DNA of 64,000 nucleotides, from NCBI RefSeq assembly GCF_003248355.1, contig NZ_QKWY01000001.1, forward strand, positions 2,190,001 through 2,254,000, given 5' to 3'. Under the pieces are notes generated by a model. The model had not been told where the DNA came from. It worked only from the letters and a program-made list of their open reading frames with translations, and did no database searches. Origin of the DNA: Streptomyces sp. AC1-42W. GTDB taxonomy: Bacteria; Actinomycetota; Actinomycetes; Streptomycetales; Streptomycetaceae. Positions 25,324 to 34,879 of the stretch are shown here, piece by piece. The position numbers and the translations under genes were made by a program. Each line of letters starts with the position of its first letter. Positions within the stretch are counted from its first letter, which is position 1.

Positions 25324-27732
25324 TCAGCCCTCCTGGCGGCTCGGCCGCCGCGTCCAGGACGGGCGGGCCGGCAGCCGGAAGCGGGCCGCCGCGGCCGCCC
25401 GGCGCCGGGAGAGCGCCCACACCACCCGGACGGACGAGCGCGGAGCCACCCGTGCGCGGAGCCGGCCGGCCCGGCCGGCCGCGAGACCCAGCCCGGCCCG
25501 CACCGTCCCGGCGTCCCCGGCCAGGCCCGACGCCGGGCGCGGCTCCCGCGCGTAGAGCACCTGCTCCACCGCCCCCGCCACCCGGTGCACCGCGTCCGCC
25601 GCCTCCGTGTCCAGCCGGCCCAGCCGCACCAGCCGCTCGGCGGCCCGGCGCGGGGTCAGCGCCTCGTCCGGCGCGATGCCGTGGTCCCACGCCGTGTCCG
25701 TGACCTCCCGCCACACCGCCAGCGTCCGCGCCCTCGCGTCGGCGCCGGTGCGCCCGGCCGACGAGCCCAGCCTGCGGTTCCGGACCCGTAGCCGCCAGAA
25801 CATCGGCAGCAGCGGCAGCAAGAGGACGAGCACGGCCGCGCCCACCAGGCCGAGCACCGCGCCCGTCGGCGTCCCCGAGTCGGACGACGTTACGGCACCG
25901 GGCGCCGCGCTCTGCCCGCACTCGCCCTGCTTGCGCATCTGCGCCGGGCAGCTCTCGGACGCGGACGGCACGGCAGGGGCCGGCAGCGAGGCGGCGGCCT
26001 CCGGCCGGTCCGGGTCCGCCGTGTCCCCGGACGGTGCCTCGGGCAGCGTGTACGAGGGGACCGTGCCACGCGTCGGCGTCGGCTCGAAACGGGTCCAGCC
26101 GATGCCCTCGAAGTACAGCTCGGGCCAGGCGTGCGCGTCGCGCAGCCCGACCGCGTACGAACCGTCCGCCTGCGCGGTGCCCGGGGTGAAGCCCACCGCC
26201 ACCCGCGCCGGAATCCCCAGCGTCCGGGCCATCGCCGCCATCGTGAAGGAGAAGTGGACGCAGAAGCCCTGCCGGTCCTTGAGGAACCGGGCGATCGCCG
26301 TGCCGCCGGTGCCCGAGTCGACCGAGGTGTCGTAGACGAACCCGCCCTCGCGGGCGAACCAGTCCTGGAGCTTCACCGCCCGCTCGTAGGCGTTGACCGC
26401 GCCCCGCGTGACCTCGTCGGCCGTCCGCGCCACCACCTTCGGCAGCGAGTCCGGCACCCGGGTGTACTCGCGCAGCAGCGCCGTCGGCACCTCGCCCGCG
26501 CGGGCCAGCTGCTGGGCGGTCGGCCGCACGTCGAGGCTGGTCACCGTGTACTGCGCGCCCGCGGTGGTCTCCCCGTCGTCCCCGACGAGGGTGCGGCCCT
26601 CCGGCTCGTAGCGCCACTTGCCGCCGACCCGCACCTCGGCCGCCGGATACGGCAGCGGCAGATAGGTCTGCTTGTACGAGCCGGACGCCGAGACGGTGGT
26701 CCTGACCTCCGTGACGGCGATGTCGGGGGACAGGCCTGCGGGCGTCGGGAACCGCTGCGGCACGTCCTGGAGCCGGCGCGTCGAGGCCCGCCACTCGTTC
26801 CCGTTGAACTGGTCCAGGGCCAGGATGCGCAGATAGAAGTCGCCGGGCCTGCTCGCGTCGGTGCGGTACGACATCACCTGCCGGTCCTCCGGCTGGTTCA
26901 GGTTGTCCTTGAGCGAGACCAGCGGGTTCACCGCGGAGATCGTGCCGCCACCGGCCCCCCTGCCGCCCCCGCCGCCCGCACCGGCCAGCAGCCCGCCGTC
27001 GAACGCGGGCAGCGCGGCGGGCACGACCAGCGCGATGCCGAGCGCCAGCACGCCGATCCGCCGCCCCGTGCGCACCGGGGCGAGCGCCCGGCCGCCCGAC
27101 GTGTCCAGACCGGCCGACGAACCGCCGCGGGACGCCGCCCCGGCGAACACCCGGCCCCACTGCGAGAGCCGGTCGCGCCCCTCGGCCAGCAGGAGCAGCA
27201 GATAGCCGCCCGCGGCCAGCACGAACCACAACCGGCCCGCACTGCCCTCCGACAGCCCGGCGGCCACCGAGTAGAGCGCCAGCAGCGGCAGCCCGGCGGG
27301 CGCCGCGCTGCGGAAGGTCACCGCCAGCGCGTCCACCATCAGCCCGACCAGCAGCACCCCGCCCACCAGCATCAGCCGGATGCCCGGCGTGGCCGGGGCC
27401 GGGATCGCGTACTGCCCGACGTCGTCGGCGCCCGCCGTCAGCAGGTCCGAGAGCCGGTTCACGGCCTGCGGTCCGGGCAGTACGCCCGCCACCGCCTGCT
27501 CGCGGACGAACACCACCGTCAGCAGCACCACCATGGCCAGCGCCTGCGCGGCGACCGTCAGCGGCCGGGGCAGCGGCACCCGCCGGCCCAGCACCCCGAC
27601 CCCGCTCTGCAGGGCCAGCAGGAACGCCGCCTGCGCGAGCCAGCCGACCGGGTCCACCAACGGCAGCATCGAGCAGGCCGCCATCAGCGTCGCCGCGAAG
27701 GCGCCCAGCGCCAGCCGACCACGCCCGCTCAT
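25324..27732 (-). CDS. TgpA-type transglutaminase-like membrane protein
   Basis: 802-aa protein of the TgpA family. The N-terminal half has about six transmembrane helices (residues about 5-240). The extracellular central region contains the transglutaminase core, with catalytic Cys in RQGFCVHFSFTMAAMARTLG, His in LRDAHAWPELYFEG and the following Asp-equivalent segment GWTRFEPTPTRG. One more helix (about 615-640) and a cytoplasmic DUF4129-like C-terminal domain follow. ATG at 27732 with GGGGGCGG upstream. Last gene of the moxR-DUF58-tgpA operon, 10 bases after the DUF58 gene. The substrate is unknown; the linkage suggests envelope protein processing assisted by the MoxR ATPase. Confidence 0.92.
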   Translation of the reverse strand: MSGRGRLALGAFAATLMAACSMLPLVDPVGWLAQAAFLLALQSGVGVLGRRVPLPRPLTVAAQALAMVVLLTVVFVREQAVAGVLPGPQAVNRLSDLLTAGADDVGQYAIPAPATPGIRLMLVGGVLLVGLMVDALAVTFRSAAPAGLPLLALYSVAAGLSEGSAGRLWFVLAAGGYLLLLLAEGRDRLSQWGRVFAGAASRGGSSAGLDTSGGRALAPVRTGRRIGVLALGIALVVPAALPAFDGGLLAGAGGGGGRGAGGGTISAVNPLVSLKDNLNQPEDRQVMSYRTDASRPGDFYLRILALDQFNGNEWRASTRRLQDVPQRFPTPAGLSPDIAVTEVRTTVSASGSYKQTYLPLPYPAAEVRVGGKWRYEPEGRTLVGDDGETTAGAQYTVTSLDVRPTAQQLARAGEVPTALLREYTRVPDSLPKVVARTADEVTRGAVNAYERAVKLQDWFAREGGFVYDTSVDSGTGGTAIARFLKDRQGFCVHFSFTMAAMARTLGIPARVAVGFTPGTAQADGSYAVGLRDAHAWPELYFEGIGWTRFEPTPTRGTVPSYTLPEAPSGDTADPDRPEAAASLPAPAVPSASESCPAQMRKQGECGQSAAPGAVTSSDSGTPTGAVLGLVGAAVLVLLLPLLPMFWRLRVRNRRLGSSAGRTGADARARTLAVWREVTDTAWDHGIAPDEALTPRRAAERLVRLGRLDTEAADAVHRVAGAVEQVLYAREPRPASGLAGDAGTVRAGLGLAAGRAGRLRARVAPRSSVRVVWALSRRRAAAAARFRLPARPSWTRRPSRQEG

Positions 27733-27742
27733 GACCGCCCCC

Positions 27743-29098
27743 TCATGACCAACCCCCGGAATATCCGTCCGACCCGGCCGGCGCACCCTGCGGGCCCGCC
27801 AGCCGCCACAGCGCGGACAGCTGAGCGCCGGGCTCCACCGGCACCACCGTCCACCCCGCCTCGCGCAGCCGCCGTACCCGGCGCGCGGCCTCCTCGCGGC
27901 TCTCCGGCGACTCGCCGTTCACCCAGGCGGCGCCGTCCAGCACGAAGGCCACCGCGCCGCCGCTGCGCTGCCGCATCCGGGCGACCACGCCCGTCTGCTC
28001 CTCGTCCAGATCGCCCAGGAAGGCGATCAGCAGCCCCTCGCCGCCCCCGCGCAGCACGTCGTAGGCGCGCGAGAGACCTCCGCCGTCCGAGTGGTCGACG
28101 ACCGCGAGGGTGTCCATCAGCAGGCCCGCCGCGTCCGCCGTGGACTGGGTGGCCCCGGCGAAACCGCCCTCGCCCTCGCCCGGCACCGCGTCGCCCGTGT
28201 CCGTCAGCAGCCGGACCGCGAAGCCGCGCTCCAGCATGTGCACCAGCGCGGACGCCGCCCCCGAGACCGCCCACTCGAACGCGGAGTCCGGGCCCGTGCC
28301 CCGGTACGCGGTCAGGCGGGTGTCGAGCAGGACCGTGCACCTGGCGCGCTGCGGCTGCTCCTCGCGGCGCACCATCAGCTCGCCGTAGCGGGCGGTGGAG
28401 CGCCAGTGGACGCGGCGCAGATCGTCGCCGTGCCGGTAGCCGCGCGGGATCACGTCGTCCTCACCGGCCAGGGCCGGCGAGCGCCGGCGTCCCTCGCCGT
28501 AGCCGGACGCCTCGCCCGCCAGCCGGACCGGCGGCAGCGGCTCGGTGCGCGGGATGACCACCAGGGTGTCGTAGGCGCTGAACGAACGCGTCAGCTCGCA
28601 CATGCCGAAGGGGTCGCTCAGCCGCAGCTGGAGCGGGCCGAGCGGGTAGTGGCCGCGCAGATCGGAGCGGACCCGGTAGGACACCTCGCGCCGGCCGCCC
28701 GCCTCCACCCGGTCCAGGACGAACCGGGGCCGGGGCCCGAGCACGTACGGCACCCGGTCCTGGAGCATCAGCAGACCGGTGGGCAGCCGCGAGATGTTGT
28801 CCATGCGCAGATGGACGCGGGCCTCGGAGCCGGCCGGGACGCGCGAGGGGGAGAGCTTGCGGGTGCCCGTGACCCGGTAGCGGGTCCGGTAGAGCACCGT
28901 CACACACACCAGCGGCAGCACCGCGAGCAGCAGCCCGACCCGCAGCAGATCGCCCTGGCCCAGTACGTAGGCGCAGGCCGCCGCCGCGAGCCCGGCCGCG
29001 AGGAAGGACCGCCCGCGCGTCGTCAGTCCGCCGAGCGCGGCCCGCATTCCGCCCTTGGCGTCGCCGCCGTCCATCGCGACGGGCGCCGCCGCCATCAC
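27743..29098 (-). CDS. DUF58 domain protein (vWA-like)
   Basis: 451-aa protein with two adjacent hydrophobic segments (about 33-75), then a beta-rich linker, and the DUF58 hallmark GEDDVIPRGYRHGDDLRRVHWRSTAR at about 215-240 followed by the MIDAS-like LDTRLTAY. The vWA-like domain probably recruits client proteins to the MoxR chaperone. Its start overlaps the moxR stop (ATGA) and tgpA follows 10 bases after its end, so the three are one operon. Confidence 0.93.
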   Translation of the reverse strand: MMAAAPVAMDGGDAKGGMRAALGGLTTRGRSFLAAGLAAAACAYVLGQGDLLRVGLLLAVLPLVCVTVLYRTRYRVTGTRKLSPSRVPAGSEARVHLRMDNISRLPTGLLMLQDRVPYVLGPRPRFVLDRVEAGGRREVSYRVRSDLRGHYPLGPLQLRLSDPFGMCELTRSFSAYDTLVVIPRTEPLPPVRLAGEASGYGEGRRRSPALAGEDDVIPRGYRHGDDLRRVHWRSTARYGELMVRREEQPQRARCTVLLDTRLTAYRGTGPDSAFEWAVSGAASALVHMLERGFAVRLLTDTGDAVPGEGEGGFAGATQSTADAAGLLMDTLAVVDHSDGGGLSRAYDVLRGGGEGLLIAFLGDLDEEQTGVVARMRQRSGGAVAFVLDGAAWVNGESPESREEAARRVRRLREAGWTVVPVEPGAQLSALWRLAGPQGAPAGSDGYSGGWS

Positions 29099-30147
29099 GG
29101 CCGCCGCGCGCCGGGCTGCTGCGGAGCGCCGTAGGCCGGGCCCGCCGCCGGATACGGGTGGGCGGGCGCCGGGCCCGCGCCGCCCGCCGTGGGCACCGGG
29201 GTCCGGGCGAGGATCTCCCGCACGATCTGCTCCGCGCCGCGCCGGTTGAGCTGGGCCTGCGCGGTGGGCAGCAGCCGGTGGGCGAGCACCGCGACCGCCA
29301 GGGCCTGCACGTCGTCCGGCAGGCAGTAGTCGCGGCCGGACAGCGCGGCGGACGCCTTGGCCGCGCGCAGCAGATGCAGCGTGGCGCGCGGGGAGGCGCC
29401 GAGCCGGAGGTCCGGGTGGTTGCGGGTGGCGCCGACGATCTGCACCGCGTACCCGCGGACGGCCTCGGCGACGTGCACCGCGCGCACCGCGTCGATGAGC
29501 TTCACGATGTCGTGCGCGTGCGCCACGGGCTGGAGGTCGTCGAGCGGGGAGGGGCCGCCGTGCACGTCGAGCATCCTGAGCTCGGCCTCCGCGCTGGGAT
29601 AGCCGATCGACACCCGCGCCATGAAGCGGTCGCGCTGGGCCTCGGGCAGCGGATACGTGCCCTCCATCTCCACCGGGTTCTGCGTCGCCACGACCATGAA
29701 GGGGTCGGGCAGCTCGTAGCTGTGCCCGTCGATGGTGACCTGGCGCTCCTCCATGGACTCCAGCAGCGCGGACTGGGTCTTGGGCGAGGCGCGGTTGATC
29801 TCGTCGCCGATCACGACCTGGGCGAAGATCGCGCCGGGCTTGAACTCGAACTCGCGGCGCTGCTGGTCGTATATGGACACGCCGGTGATGTCCGACGGCA
29901 GCAGGTCGGGCGTGAACTGGATGCGCCGCACCGAGCAGTCCACGGACCGGGCCAGCGCCTTGGCCAGCATGGTCTTGCCGACGCCGGGTACGTCCTCGAT
30001 CAGTAGATGCCCCTCGGCGAGGAGCACGGTCAGTGTGAGCCGTACGACCTCGGGCTTGCCCTCGATCACGCCCTCCATCGACCTGCGCACCCGTTCCGCG
30101 GTGCTGGTCAGATCTGTGAGGCTCGCTCGATCGTCATAGGTCGTCAC
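29095..30147 (-). CDS. MoxR-family AAA+ ATPase
   Basis: 350-aa ATPase/chaperone. Walker A is DVPGVGKT (52-59), Walker B VVIGDEINRA is near 116, sensor 1 ATQNPVEMEGTYPLPEAQ and the arginine finger region QRDRFMARV are present, and a helical lid domain follows. The last 30 residues are a Pro/Ala/Gly-rich tail. First gene of the operon with DUF58 and transglutaminase partners; together they resemble the widespread but poorly understood MoxR-vWA-TgpA systems. GTG start. The promoter region contains repeated GTGTCACTC and a DnaA box. Confidence 0.95.
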   Translation of the reverse strand: MTTYDDRASLTDLTSTAERVRRSMEGVIEGKPEVVRLTLTVLLAEGHLLIEDVPGVGKTMLAKALARSVDCSVRRIQFTPDLLPSDITGVSIYDQQRREFEFKPGAIFAQVVIGDEINRASPKTQSALLESMEERQVTIDGHSYELPDPFMVVATQNPVEMEGTYPLPEAQRDRFMARVSIGYPSAEAELRMLDVHGGPSPLDDLQPVAHAHDIVKLIDAVRAVHVAEAVRGYAVQIVGATRNHPDLRLGASPRATLHLLRAAKASAALSGRDYCLPDDVQALAVAVLAHRLLPTAQAQLNRRGAEQIVREILARTPVPTAGGAGPAPAHPYPAAGPAYGAPQQPGARRP

Positions 30148-30272
30148 CGGCCCTCCTCGGCCCTGCCCCCGCGCTCACGGGGAGCACGGGATTCCCCAGT
30201 CACGGGCCGGCGCCCTCGTGCGGCCCGGCCCACCCCGAAATGCGGACACCGCGCCGGACGAGGTCCGGCGTG

Positions 30273-30329
30273 GTGTCACTCACGCATTCTTGTTGCCGTT
30301 ACCGCTCCGTGTCACTCGCCTGTGGACAA
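30273..30329. repeat. Direct repeats and DnaA box upstream of moxR
   Basis: The 9-mer GTGTCACTC occurs at 30273-30281 and again at 30309-30317, 36 bases apart. On the moxR strand it reads GAGTGACAC, containing the WhiA-like core GACAC and a BldD-like half-site. Four bases further is TGTGGACAA (30321-30329), a perfect Streptomyces DnaA box on the minus strand. This is the 292-base gene-free stretch between carbonic anhydrase and moxR; nothing else is recognised in it. Confidence 0.6.
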
Positions 30330-30439
30330 CCGCGGGTGATTTGTCGGATTGGGTGAGGATTTTGTCACCGGAAGGTGTTCATCCGCCGCCCTGTGACGTG
30401 CGGAAACCCCGATCCCCTCCGGTCTGCGGGAACCCCCGG

Positions 30440-30979
30440 TCAGGCCGGCAGGACCTCGCGCAGCTTGCCGGTGGTCACGTCGAAGACGAACCCGCGCACG
30501 TCGTCGGTGTGCTTCAGGAACGGCGAGGTGCGGACCCGCTGCATCGACTGACGGACGTCCTGGTCGGCGTCGGTGTACGCCTCCACGGCCCACGACGGCC
30601 GCTGTCCGACCTCGTGCTCCAGCTCCTGGCGGAAGTCCTCGGTGATCGACTCCATGCCGCAGGTCGTGTGGTGGATGAGCACGATGCTGCGGGTGCCGAG
30701 CGCGCGCTGACTGATCGCCAGCGAGCGGATGACGTCGTCGGTGACCACGCCGCCGGCGTTGCGGATGGTGTGGCAGTCGCCCAGCGCCAGGCCGAGGGCC
30801 TTGTGCAGGTCGAGCCGGGCGTCCATGCAGGCGACCACGGCGACCTGGAGCACCGGCTTGGCGTCCATACCGGGGTCCGTGAACTCTGAGGCGTACTTGC
30901 TGTTCGCCTCCACCAGACGGTCGGTGACCGTGGCTGCTGGGGCGGAGGGCTCGGCGGGGGAGTTCGTAGAAGTCGACAT
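30440..30979 (-). CDS. Beta-class carbonic anhydrase
   Basis: 179-aa zinc enzyme interconverting CO2 and bicarbonate. Zinc ligands C51 and D53 with R55 lie in VACMDARLD, and H104 and C107 in LIHHTTCGM. NAGGVVTDDVIRSL is the conserved helix start. This is the short beta-CA type common in actinobacteria. The ATG at 30979 lacks an RBS but a TAACGT -10 lies 7 bases upstream, so the mRNA is probably leaderless. It is divergent from the dcw cluster. Confidence 0.92.
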   Translation of the reverse strand: MSTSTNSPAEPSAPAATVTDRLVEANSKYASEFTDPGMDAKPVLQVAVVACMDARLDLHKALGLALGDCHTIRNAGGVVTDDVIRSLAISQRALGTRSIVLIHHTTCGMESITEDFRQELEHEVGQRPSWAVEAYTDADQDVRQSMQRVRTSPFLKHTDDVRGFVFDVTTGKLREVLPA

Positions 30980-31357
30980 GCTCAAGACGTTAGACCCCCT
31001 CATGCCTCCAGGAGGGACGGCGAAGCGGACAAAAAACGTCAACAGCCATTGTTGTGAGGTAATCCACAAGCCCGCCTCCAGGCATCCGCGCGGGTGAACG
31101 GACGGGCGCCGACGCGCTGCCGGGTTGATTGATCGGGAATCGATCGAGTGGCAGGGTGGACTAAAGTGACGGGAAGTTACCGACAGCCTGCACATTTCGA
31201 ACTATTCCCCGTGTGCGCGGCGTACGTACGGCCCGGCCCTCTCCCGCTCGCCGGTCGGCTGACGCCCCTTCCCCGGCGCCGGCGGACCTCCCCTTCGCGA
31301 GCGGGCGGGGACCAGGCCGTACGTCCCGCCCTCCGGGAGCTGAGCCTGAGAGGGCGC
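30980..31357. other. Intergenic region upstream of the dcw cluster
   Basis: 378 bases without a gene between divergent carbonic anhydrase and rsmH. It has two AT-richer patches (31030-31060 and 31125-31210) that probably hold promoters; TAAAGT at 31162-31167 is a possible -10 for rsmH. A small inverted repeat CAACA-N5-TGTTG lies near 31040. No mraZ gene or MraZ-type repeats are present, as expected for Streptomyces. Confidence 0.4.
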
Positions 31358-32323
31358 ATGAGCCAGACCCGACACGTCCCGGTGATGCTCCAGCGATGCC
31401 TGGACCTGCTGGCACCGGCTCTGGAGGCGTCCGGCCCCCAGCCCCCCGTGGTCGTCGACTGCACCCTCGGCCTCGGCGGTCACAGCGAGGCGCTGCTCTC
31501 CGCCTTCCCCGCCGTCCGGCTGATCGCGCTGGACCGCGACAAGGAGGCCCTGCGCCTCTCCGGCGAGCGGCTCGCCCCCTACGGCGACCGCGCGACCCTG
31601 GTGCACGCCGTCTACGACGAGCTGCCCGAGGTCCTCGACCGGCTCGGCATCCCCAGGGTGCAGGGCATCCTGTTCGACCTCGGCGTCTCCTCGATGCAGC
31701 TGGACGAGTCCGACCGGGGCTTCGCCTACGCCCGCGACGCGCCCCTCGACATGCGCATGGACCAGACGACCGGCATCAGCGCCGCCGAGGTCCTCAACAC
31801 CTACCCGCCGGGCGAGCTGGTGCGCATCCTGCGCGCGTACGGCGAGGAGAAGCAGGCCAAGCGGATCGTCTCCGCCGTCGTGCGCGAACGCGAGAGGGAA
31901 CCCTTCACCAACAGCGCCCGGCTCGTCGAACTGATCCGCGAAGCCCTGCCGCAGGCCGCCATGCGCACCGGCGGCAACCCCGCCAAGCGCACCTTCCAGG
32001 CCCTGCGCATCGAGGTCAACGGCGAGCTGACGGTGCTGGAGCGGGCCATCCCGGCCGCCGTCGCCTCCCTCGCCGTGGGCGGCCGCATCGCGGTCCTCGC
32101 CTACCAGTCGCTGGAGGACCGGCTGGTGAAGCAGGTCCTCGCGGCCGGCGCCGCCAACACCGCCCCGCCCGGCCTGCCCGTCGTCCCCGAGCGCTACCAG
32201 CCCCGGCTCAAGCTGCTCACCCGCGGCGCCGAACTCCCCACCGAGGAAGAGGTCGCCGAGAACCGGCGCGCCGCCCCCGCCCGGCTGCGCGGCGCCCAGC
32301 GCATCCGCGAGGACGAGCGGTGA
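31358..32323 (+). CDS. rsmH: 16S rRNA (cytosine-1402-N4)-methyltransferase RsmH
   Basis: 321-aa SAM-dependent methyltransferase (MraW) acting on C1402 of 16S rRNA, traditionally the first dcw gene. Motif I is [15 protein letters not shown], followed by [24 protein letters not shown] and [16 protein letters not shown], all diagnostic of RsmH, and [17 protein letters not shown]. The ATG at 31358 follows GAGAGGGCGC. The stop overlaps the ftsL GTG (GTGA). Confidence 0.97.
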   Translation: MSQTRHVPVMLQRCLDLLAPALEASGPQPPVVVDCTLGLGGHSEALLSAFPAVRLIALDRDKEALRLSGERLAPYGDRATLVHAVYDELPEVLDRLGIPRVQGILFDLGVSSMQLDESDRGFAYARDAPLDMRMDQTTGISAAEVLNTYPPGELVRILRAYGEEKQAKRIVSAVVREREREPFTNSARLVELIREALPQAAMRTGGNPAKRTFQALRIEVNGELTVLERAIPAAVASLAVGGRIAVLAYQSLEDRLVKQVLAAGAANTAPPGLPVVPERYQPRLKLLTRGAELPTEEEVAENRRAAPARLRGAQRIREDER

Positions 32324-32871
32324 GCAAACCGGCCGGGCAGGTGAAAGGACGCGCCGCACGGCTCACCCGGCTGATGCCCGCCGGGCCGAGCACCGCCGCC
32401 CGGACCCCGTTCGTCCTGCTGGTCGTGCTGCTCCTGGGCGGCGGCCTGATCACCCTGCTGCTGCTCAACTCGGCGCTCAACGAAGGCTCCTTCGAGCTGA
32501 GCGAGCTGAAGAAGCGGACCACCGAGCTGACCGACGAGCAGCAGGCCCTCCAGCGCGACGTCGACGCCTCCTTCGAGCCCGACGCCCTGGAGCGGCGCGC
32601 CCGTGAGCTGGGCATGGTCCCCGGCGGCAGCCCCGCCTTCCTCGGCCCGGACGGCAAGGTCCGGGGCGTCCCGTCCGAGGCCGCCCCCGCCCCGGTCACC
32701 GCGCCCCCGCCGACGACCCCCGCGGCCACCGCGTCCCCCGCCGGCACGCCCACGCCCACCGCCTCCCCCGCGCAGGCCGCCACGCCTGCCGCCGCCACGC
32801 CCGCGCCCGGCCCCTCGGGCACGGCGGGCGCCACCCCGGCCGCCCAGCCCTCCACGAGCCCCGGCAGGTGA
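32320..32871 (+). CDS. ftsL: Cell division protein FtsL
   Basis: 183-aa bitopic protein of the FtsQLB divisome subcomplex. A basic cytoplasmic N terminus is followed by one transmembrane helix at about 30-50 ([20 protein letters not shown]), a short leucine-zipper-like coiled coil (about 55-95, [19 protein letters not shown]) and [12 protein letters not shown]. The C-terminal 70 residues are an Ala/Pro/Thr-rich tail typical of Streptomyces FtsL. Translation is coupled to rsmH by a 4-base overlap; ftsI begins 5 bases after its stop. Confidence 0.93.
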   Translation: MSKPAGQVKGRAARLTRLMPAGPSTAARTPFVLLVVLLLGGGLITLLLLNSALNEGSFELSELKKRTTELTDEQQALQRDVDASFEPDALERRARELGMVPGGSPAFLGPDGKVRGVPSEAAPAPVTAPPPTTPAATASPAGTPTPTASPAQAATPAAATPAPGPSGTAGATPAAQPSTSPGR

Positions 32872-32875
32872 CGCA

Positions 32876-34861
32876 GTGCCCCCCAAGGAACCGCCGCGCC
32901 GCCGGGTCCCCGGCCCCGCGCGACCCCGTAACGCCGCCGCCTCCGGCCGCCCCCGGCCCCAGCAGCGGCGGCGCGCCCCCGCCGCCCCGCCGCGCGGCCG
33001 GACACCGCGCGGGCGGGCCGCCCGGACGCTGCGGCTGGGCAGCCCGCGCCCCAGGCTCCGGCTGATCAGCCTCGCCCTGACGCTCGTCATGATCGCGTTC
33101 GTCGTCCGGCTCCTCCAGGTCCAGGCGGTCGACGCCCACGCGTACGCCGCCAAGGCCGAGAAGAACCGCTACCTGAGCTACACGGTCGCCGCCGAGCGCG
33201 GCGAGATCACCGACCGCAGCGGCATCGCGCTGGCCACCAGCGTGGACGCGTACGACATCACCGCCGACCCCAAGATGTTCACCCCGGCCGACAGCAAGGC
33301 CCCCGACGCCCCGCAGCAGGCCGCCGCGCTGCTCGCGCCGATCCTGGGCGTGGACGCGGACGACCTGGTCAAGAAGCTCTCCAAGCCGAAGAGCCGCTAC
33401 GCGGTCCTGGCCCGCAGGCAGACGCCGCAGGTCTGGAAGCAGATCAAGGACCTCAAGTCCGTCTTCGCCGAGAAGGCCGCCAAGGACAAGGCCGCCGGCG
33501 GCCCCGGCGCGAACGTCCTCGCGGGCGTCTTCCAGGAGAGCACCACCAAGCGGGTCTACCCCAACGGGGCCCTGGCCGCCGGGATACTGGGTTACGTCAA
33601 CGCCGGCGGCGAGGGCGCGGGCGGCCTGGAGTTCCAGCTGGACAAGGAGCTGGCGGGCGAGGACGGCACCATCAAGTACGCCCAGTCCGGCGGCCGGCGG
33701 GTGCCCACGGCGGGCACCAAGGAGATCCCGGCGGTGCCCGGCTCCGACATCGAGCTGACCATCGACCGCGACATCCAGTGGGCGGCCCAGAAGGCCATCT
33801 CCGACCAGGTGGCCGAGTCCAAGGCCGACCGCGGCTACGTCGTCGTGCAGAACACCCGCACCGGCGAGGTCCTCGCCATGGCCAACGCCCCCGGATTCGA
33901 CCCCAACGACCTCGCGCACGCCGACGCCGCGGCGCTGGGCAACCCGGCCCTCCAGGACGTCTACGAGCCCGGCTCCACCAGCAAGGTGATGTCGATGGCC
34001 GCCGTCCTGGAGGAGGGCGCCGCCACCCCCCTCACCCATGTCACGGTCCCCAACCGGCTGCACCGGGGCGACCGCCTCTTCAAGGACGACATCGACCACC
34101 CCACCTGGCACCTGACGCTCAACGGCGTACTCGCCAAGTCCAGCAACATCGGCACCATCATGGCCACCGGCGAGCTGGGCAGGACGCAGGCCGAGGCCAA
34201 CAAGGTCCTGTACTCCTATCTGAGGAAATTCGGCATCGGATCGCCCACCGGGCTCGGCTACCCCGGCGAGACGGCCGGCCTCCTCGCCAAGCCCGAGGAC
34301 TGGTCCACCTCGCAGCAGTACACGATCCCGTTCGGCCAGGGCCTCTCCCTCAACGCCATGCAGGCCGCCTCGATCTACTCCACGATCGCCAACGGCGGCG
34401 TACGCATCCAGCCGACGCTGGTACGCGGCACCCGGGGCCCGGACGGCCGCTTCACCCCGGCCGAGGCCCCCGAACAGACCCGGGTCGTCAGCGAGAAGAC
34501 CGCCAAGACCCTCGCCCGCATGCTCGAATCGGTCGTCAGCGACGAGGAGGGCACCGGCACCAAGGCCCAGATCCCCGGCTACCGGGTCGCGGGCAAGACC
34601 GGCACCGCCAACCGCGTCGACCCGGTGCGCGGCGGCTACCACGGCTACACCGCGTCCTTCGCCGGCTTCGCCCCCGCCGACAACCCCCAGGTCACCGTCT
34701 ACTGCGCGATCCAGAACCCCACCAAGGGCAGCCACTTCGGCGGTCAGACCTGCGGACCCATCTACAAGCAGGTCATGGAATTCGCCCTCAAGACCCTCCA
34801 GACGCCCCCCACCGGCCGCGCGCCGGCCGATCTGCCGGTGTTCTTCGGAACCGGCGAGTGA
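32876..34861 (+). CDS. ftsI: Penicillin-binding protein FtsI (PBP3, class B)
   Basis: 661-aa septal transpeptidase that crosslinks peptidoglycan at division. An Arg/Pro-rich cytoplasmic segment of about 60 residues precedes the single membrane anchor (about 61-82). The dimerisation domain starts AERGEITDRSGIALA. The transpeptidase domain has S367-T-S-K370, the SSN motif in AKSSNIGTIM and K574-T-G-T. In Streptomyces it is needed for sporulation septation but not for viability. The GTG at 32876 is chosen because it starts just after ftsL; there is little RBS, consistent with coupling. Confidence 0.96.
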   Translation: MPPKEPPRRRVPGPARPRNAAASGRPRPQQRRRAPAAPPRGRTPRGRAARTLRLGSPRPRLRLISLALTLVMIAFVVRLLQVQAVDAHAYAAKAEKNRYLSYTVAAERGEITDRSGIALATSVDAYDITADPKMFTPADSKAPDAPQQAAALLAPILGVDADDLVKKLSKPKSRYAVLARRQTPQVWKQIKDLKSVFAEKAAKDKAAGGPGANVLAGVFQESTTKRVYPNGALAAGILGYVNAGGEGAGGLEFQLDKELAGEDGTIKYAQSGGRRVPTAGTKEIPAVPGSDIELTIDRDIQWAAQKAISDQVAESKADRGYVVVQNTRTGEVLAMANAPGFDPNDLAHADAAALGNPALQDVYEPGSTSKVMSMAAVLEEGAATPLTHVTVPNRLHRGDRLFKDDIDHPTWHLTLNGVLAKSSNIGTIMATGELGRTQAEANKVLYSYLRKFGIGSPTGLGYPGETAGLLAKPEDWSTSQQYTIPFGQGLSLNAMQAASIYSTIANGGVRIQPTLVRGTRGPDGRFTPAEAPEQTRVVSEKTAKTLARMLESVVSDEEGTGTKAQIPGYRVAGKTGTANRVDPVRGGYHGYTASFAGFAPADNPQVTVYCAIQNPTKGSHFGGQTCGPIYKQVMEFALKTLQTPPTGRAPADLPVFFGTGE

Positions 34862-34879
34862 ACTCGCGGAGACACCTCA

